Source: Lineus longissimus
Lineage: Eukaryota > Nemertea > Pilidiophora > Heteronemertea > Lineidae
NCBI RefSeq assembly: GCF_910592395.1
Contig: NC_088313.1
Location: 19,236,437-19,300,436 of the forward strand
Length of the DNA stretch: 64,000 nucleotides
Reading direction: 5' to 3'
The notes under the pieces were generated by a model that searched no databases, was not told the origin of the DNA, and was given only the letters and a program-made list of their open reading frames with translations. Below are positions 58,555-64,000 of the stretch, piece by piece. The number at the start of each line of letters is the position of its first letter. Position 1 is the stretch's first letter. The translations under genes were made by a program, and so were the position numbers.

Positions 58555-61500
58555 GATTTTTGTCTCAGTCACAGCCTAAGGCACACTTCTGTCACAGCCT
58601 TGGCCAAATCGCCCATGCCCTGCTGTGAAATGACCATTCTGTCTCAGTCACAGCATTGGTCCAGGACGTGTATCAGACAAAGACACACTTCTAGTCACAA
58701 CCTTGGACTGACTCGCTCCGTGATGCCTTGCTCTGACCTTTGGTGCACTACCTGACCATTCTGTCTCAGTCACAGTCTGGGACCAGGACGAGTATTGGAC
58801 AAAGACAGACTTCTGTCACAACCTTGGACTGACTCGCTCCGTGATGCCTTGCTCTGACCTTTGGTGCACTACCTGACCATTCTGTCTCAGTCACAGTCTG
58901 GGACCAGGACGAGTATTGGACAAAGGCACACTTCTGTCACAATCTAGGACTGACTCGCTCCGTGATGCCTTGCTCTGACCTTTGGTGCACTACCTGACCA
59001 TTCTGTCTCAGTCACAGTCTGGGACCAGGACGAGTATTGGACAAAGACAGACTTCTGTCACAACCTTGGACTGACTCGCTCCGTGATGCCTTGCTCTGAC
59101 CTTTGGTGCACTACCTGACCATTCTGTCTCAGTCACAGTCTGGGACCAGGACGAGTATTGGACAAAGGCACACTTCTGTCACAATCTAGGACTGACTCGC
59201 TCCGTGATGCCTTGCTCTGACCTTTGGTGCACTACCTGACCATTCTGTCTCAGTCACAGTCTGGGACCAGGACGAGTATTGGACAAAGACACACTTCTGT
59301 CACAATCTAGGACTGACTCGCTCCGTAATGCCTTGCTCTGACCTTTGGTGCACTACCTGACCATTCTGTCTCAGTCACAGTCTGGGACCAGGACGAGTAT
59401 TGGACAAAGACAGACTTCTGTCACAATCTAGGACTGACTCGCTCCGTGATGCCTAGCTCTGACCTTTGGTGCACTACCTGACCATTCTGTCTCAGTCACA
59501 GTCTGGGACCAGGACGAGTATTGGACAAAGACACACTTCTGTCACAATCTAGGACTGACTCGCTCCGTGATGCCTTGCTCTGACTTTTGGTGCACTACCT
59601 GACCATTCTGTCTCAGTCACAGTCTGGGACCAGGACGAGTATTGGACAAAGACACACTTCTATCACAATCTAGGACTGACTCGCTCCGTGATGCCTAGCT
59701 CTGACCTTTGGTGCACTACCTGACCATTCTGTCTCAGTCACAGTCTGGGACCAGGACGAGTATTGGACAAAGACAGACTTCTGTCACAATCTAGGACTGA
59801 CTCGCTCCGTGATGCCTTGCTCTGACCTTTGGTGCACTACCTGACCATTCTGTCTCAGTCACAGTCTGGGACCAGGACGAGTATTGGACAAAGACACACT
59901 TCTATCACAATCTAGGACTGACTCGCTCCGTGATGCCTTGCTCTGACCTTTGGTGCACTACCTGACCATTCTGTCTCAGTCACAGTCTGGGACCAGGACG
60001 AGTATTGGACAAAGACAGACTTCTATCACAATCTAGGACTGACTCGCTCCGTGATGCCTAGCTCTGACCTTTGGTGCACTACCTGACCATTTTGTCTCAG
60101 TCACAGTCTGGGACCAGGACGAGTATTGGACAAAGACAGACTTCTATCACAATCTAGGACTGACTCGCTCCGTGATGCCTAGCTCTGACCTTTGGTGCAC
60201 TACCTGACCATTCTGTCTCAGTCACAGTCTGGGACCAGGACGAGTATTGGACAAAGACAGACTTCTGTCACAACCTTGGACTGACTCGCTCCGTGATGCC
60301 TTGCTCTGACCTTTGGTGCACTACCTGACCATTCTGTCTCAGTCACAGTCTGGGACCAGGACGAGTATTGGACAAAGGGACACTTCTGTCACAATCTTGG
60401 ACTGACTCGCTCCGTGATGCCTTGCTCTGACCTTTGGTGCACTACCTGACCATTCTGTCTCAGTCACAGTCTGGGACCAGGACGAGTATTGGACAAAGAC
60501 AGACTTCTGTCACAATCTAGGACTGACTCGCTCCGTAATGCCTTGCTCTGACCTTTGGTGCACTACCTGACCATTCTGTCTCAGTCACAGTCTGGGACCA
60601 GGACGAGTATTGGACAAAGACAGACTTCTGTCACAATCTAGGACTGACTCGCTCCGTGATGCCTAGCTCTGACCTTTGGTGCACTACCTGACCATTCTGT
60701 CTCAGTCACAGTCTGGGACCAGGACGAGTATTGGACAAAGACAGACTTCTGTCACAATCTAGGACTGACTCGCTCCGTGATGCCTTGCTCTGACCTTTGG
60801 TGCACTACCTGACCATTCTGTCTCAGTCACAGTCTGGGACCAGGACGAGTATTGGACAAAGACACACTTCTATCACAATCTAGGACTGACTCGCTCCGTG
60901 ATGCCTAGCTCTGACCTTTGGTGCACTACCTGACCATTCTGTCTCAGTCACAGTCTGGGACCAGGACGAGTATTGGACAAAGGCACACTTCTATCACAAT
61001 CTAGGACTGACTCGCTCCGTGATGCCTTGCTCTGACCTTTGGTGCACTACCTGACCATTCTGTCTCAGTCACAGTCTGGGACCAGGACGAGTATTGGACA
61101 AAGACAGACTTCTAGTCACAACCTTGGACTGACTCGCTCCGTGATGCCTTGCTCTGACCTTTGGTGCACTACCTGACCATTCTGTCTCAGTCACAGTCTG
61201 GGACCAGGACGAGTATTGGACAAAGACAGACTTCTGTCACAACCTTGGACTGACTCGCTCCGTGATGCCTTGCTCTGACCTTTGGTGCACTACCTGACCA
61301 TTCTGTCTCAGTCACAGTCTGGGACCAGGACGAGTATTGGACAAAGGCACACTTCTGTCACAATCTAGGACTGACTCGCTCCGTGATGCCTTGCTCTGAC
61401 CTTTGGTGCACTACCTGACCATTCTGTCTCAGTCACAGTCTGGGACCAGGACGAGTATTGGACAAAGACAGACTTCTGTCACAATCTAGGACTGACTCGC

Positions 61501-63335
61501 TCCGTGATGCCTAGCTCTGACCTTTGGTGCACTACCTGACCATTCTGTCTCAGTCACAGTCTGGGACCAGGACGAGTATTGGACAAAGACACACTTCTAT
61601 CACAATCTAGGACTGACTCGCTCCGTGATGCCTAGCTCTGACCTTTGGTGCACTACCTGACCATTCTGTCTCAGTCACAGTCTGGGACCAGGACGAGTAT
61701 TGGACAAAGACAGACTTCTGTCACAATCTAGGACTGACTCGCTCCGTGATGCCTTGCTCTGACTTTTGGTGCACTACCTGACCATTCTGTCTCAGTCACA
61801 GTCTGGGACCAGGACGAGTATTGGACAAAGACACACTTCTATCACAATCTAGGACTGACTCGCTCCGTGATGCCTAGCTCTGACCTTTGGTGCACTACCT
61901 GACCATTCTGTCTCAGTCACAGTCTGGGACCAGGACGAGTATTGGACAAAGACAGACTTCTGTCACAATCTAGGACTGACTCGCTCCGTGATGCCTTGCT
62001 CTGACCTTTGGTGCACTACCTGACCATTCTGTCTCAGTCACAGTCTGGGACCAGGACGAGTATTGGACAAAGACACACTTCTATCACAATCTAGGACTGA
62101 CTCGCTCCGTGATGCCTTGCTCTGACCTTTGGTGCACTACCTGACCATTCTGTCTCAGTCACAGTCTGGGACCAGGACGAGTATTGGACAAAGACAGACT
62201 TCTGTCACAATCTAGGACTGACTCGCTCCGTGATGCCTTGCTCTGACCTTTGGTGCACTACCTGACCATTCTGTCTCAGTCACAGTCTGGGACCAGGACG
62301 AGTATTGGACAAAGACAGACTTCTGTCACAACCTTGGACTGACTCGCTCCGTGATGCCTTGCTCTGACCTTTGGTGCACTACCTGACCATTCTGTCTCAG
62401 TCACAGTCTGGGACCAGGACGAGTATTGGACAAAGACAGACTTCTATCACAATCTAGGACTGACTCGCTCCGTGATGCCTAGCTCTGACCTTTGGTGCAC
62501 TACCTGACCATTCTGTCTCAGTCACAGTCTGGGACCAGGACGAGTATTGGACAAAGGGACACTTCTGTCACAATCTTGGACTGACTCGCTCCGTGATGCC
62601 TTGCTCTGACCTTTGGTGCACTACCTGACCATTCTGTCTCAGTCACAGTCTGGGACCAGGACGAGTATTGGACAAAGACAGACTTCTGTCACAATCTAGG
62701 ACTGACTCGCTCCGTAATGCCTTGCTCTGACCTTTGGTGCACTACCTGACCATTCTGTCTCAGTCACAGTCTGGGACCAGGACGAGTATTGGACAAAGAC
62801 AGACTTCTGTCACAATCTAGGACTGACTCGCTCCGTGATGCCTAGCTCTGACCTTTGGTGCACTACCTGACCATTCTGTCTCAGTCACAGTCTGGGACCA
62901 GGACGAGTATTGGACAAAGACAGACTTCTGTCACAATCTAGGACTGACTCGCTCCGTGATGCCTTGCTCTGACCTTTGGTGCACTACCTGACCATTCTGT
63001 CTCAGTCACAGTCTGGGACCAGGACGAGTATTGGACAAAGACACACTTCTATCACAATCTAGGACTGACTCGCTCCGTGATGCCTTGCTCTGACCTTTGG
63101 TGCACTACCTGACCATTCTGTCTCAGTCACAGTCTGGGACCAGGACGAGTATTGGACAAAGACAGACTTCTATCACAATCTAGGACTGACTCGCTCCGTG
63201 ATGCCTAGCTCTGACCTTTGGTGCACTACCTGACCATTCTGTCTCAGTCACAGTCTGGGACCAGGACGAGTATTGGACAAAGGGACACTTCTGTCACAAT
63301 CTTGGACTAACTCGCTCCGTGATGCCTATTCCGGA
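58555..63335. repeat. 121-bp satellite array, about 38 regular copies
   Basis: The landmark GACCAGGACGAGTATTGG recurs every 121 bp from 58781 to 63259. Units are over 95% alike. They vary at a few positions: ACAGAC/ACACAC/GGCACAC/GGGACAC; CTGTCACAACCTTGG/CTATCACAATCTAGG; GCCTTGC/GCCTAGC; CGTGATG/CGTAATG. Copies before 58740 are strongly diverged, as at array edges. All frames contain stops, so it is non-coding. Confidence 0.98.
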
Positions 63336-63921
63336 CGCGAGGTTTTTTTTACAGGGTAAGTTCGTACTATTGTGTACACTGACAGCCAATCAGAGCTCTG
63401 TAACTTCATCTGACGTCATCAAGTAAGAAATGCACGTGTTGTTAGTCAGCACACAAGATCAGCGATGCACATTCACAAATGGTGCGAGTTCGAATCTCGA
63501 AGGACCCAAACAATTATGCAAATGGCAAACCACTACTAGGCTATGATGTTTCTGTGATGTTTTATGCCCATGGTTTGCATTCTGAAACACTTGAATTCAT
63601 TTTGAGTCTAGTAACAAGAATCAGTCAATTAACTTACACTTCCTTTGCACTTGTTTGGTTGATATTACCCTAATCTTTATTTTCATTAATTGATTTTGAG
63701 CATAATAATTACAACGTAATTGATATAACATATAGTAAGTTGATCCATGTCACAATTTCAGCGGGTGCATGTAAATTGGACATTTGGCCAGGCGCCCGGG
63801 AGATTGGGCGAACGACCGCGAAGAAAGAAATAGGTCAATAAACGAATAAAGCAATTACGCATGTGCAGTGAGCGTTTCCGGTGGCACTTGGTGAGAACGC
63901 CGCCATTGTTGAGAAAATAAA
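63336..63921. promoter_or_regulatory. Upstream region of the SRSF10-like gene
   Basis: About 590 bp between the satellite and the start codon. It contains TGACGTCA at about 63411 and CpG-containing sequence at 63790-63910. A TTCGAATC motif near 63490 looks like a tRNA T-loop, but no tRNA folds around it. Confidence 0.35.
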
Positions 63922-63986
63922 ATGTCACGATTGTCAAGACCGCCAAATACGTCGCTTTATGTGCGAAATGTGCCTGATGGAACGAG
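63922..63986 (+). CDS. SRSF10/SRSF12-like splicing factor, first exon only
   Basis: The 21 codons plus two bases read MSRLSRPPNTSLYVRNVPDG then TR, closely matching the vertebrate SRSF10 start (MSRYLRPPNTSLFVRNV). LYVRNV is the RNP2 strand of an RRM. A GTATTG donor follows at 63987; the gene continues beyond the window. SRSF10-type proteins are SR-related regulators of alternative splicing. SRSF10 and SRSF12 cannot be separated from this exon. Confidence 0.8.
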
Positions 63987-64000
63987 GTATTGTATAAACC

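Noticed and set aside
63470-63510. tRNA gene or tRNA-derived SINE head at GAGTTCGAATCTC
   Set aside because: A T-arm-like stretch only; no matching acceptor stem, D arm or anticodon arm upstream.

Overview
This is a 64-kb piece of animal nuclear genome. The evidence is multi-exon genes with GT/AG introns whose phases join exactly, metazoan housekeeping and developmental genes, many short inverted-repeat transposons, and long minisatellite arrays. Codon-by-codon splicing recovers five nearly complete conserved genes, the first exon of a sixth, and one probable nested gene. The gene set, the intron sizes and the strong excess of the palindrome TACATGTA suggest an invertebrate bilaterian, such as a mollusc, another lophotrochozoan or amphioxus. 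I cannot narrow it further from sequence alone.

Layout: (1) 1-2597, minus: ZDHHC16-type palmitoyltransferase, with its 3' end beyond the window. (2) 3138-7689, plus: LAP3 leucine aminopeptidase, head-to-head with ZDHHC16; its last intron carries a 1.2-kb repeat element. (3) 9012-14095, minus: LETM1, the mitochondrial inner-membrane cation/proton exchanger, converging on LAP3. (4) 14.1-16.2 kb: a transposon-rich gap with a 681-bp foldback element flanked by an 8-bp direct repeat. (5) 17033-35555, minus: DNA polymerase lambda (POLL), eight coding exons. Its palm domain is split by an intron of about 14.8 kb that holds a 32-copy 31-bp minisatellite and a same-strand 142-codon ORF. (6) That ORF (28162-28590, minus) resembles a PKA inhibitor (PKI), but with two pseudosubstrate motifs, and a perfect CRE plus a TATA-like box lies just upstream. 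(7) 37851-54616, plus: LDB/CLIM/Chip LIM-domain-binding cofactor, ten coding exons including a 27-nt microexon. (8) 56.1-63.4 kb: repeats, dominated by a 121-bp satellite of about 38 regular copies. (9) 63922-63986, plus: first coding exon of an SRSF10/SRSF12-like splicing factor, running off the end.

The main genes act in separate processes (lipidation, peptide turnover, mitochondrial ion balance, base-excision and end-joining repair, transcription, splicing), so the window is not an operon or a single-pathway cluster. From known human gene positions, ZDHHC16, POLL and LDB1 all lie on 10q24, and LETM1 and LAP3 both lie on 4p16-p15, so the window probably preserves two fragments of ancient animal synteny. 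The most novel item is the nested two-motif PKI-like gene with a CRE promoter. Next are the higher-order structure of both tandem arrays, the foldback element, and a transposon inserted six bases inside an LDB splice donor.
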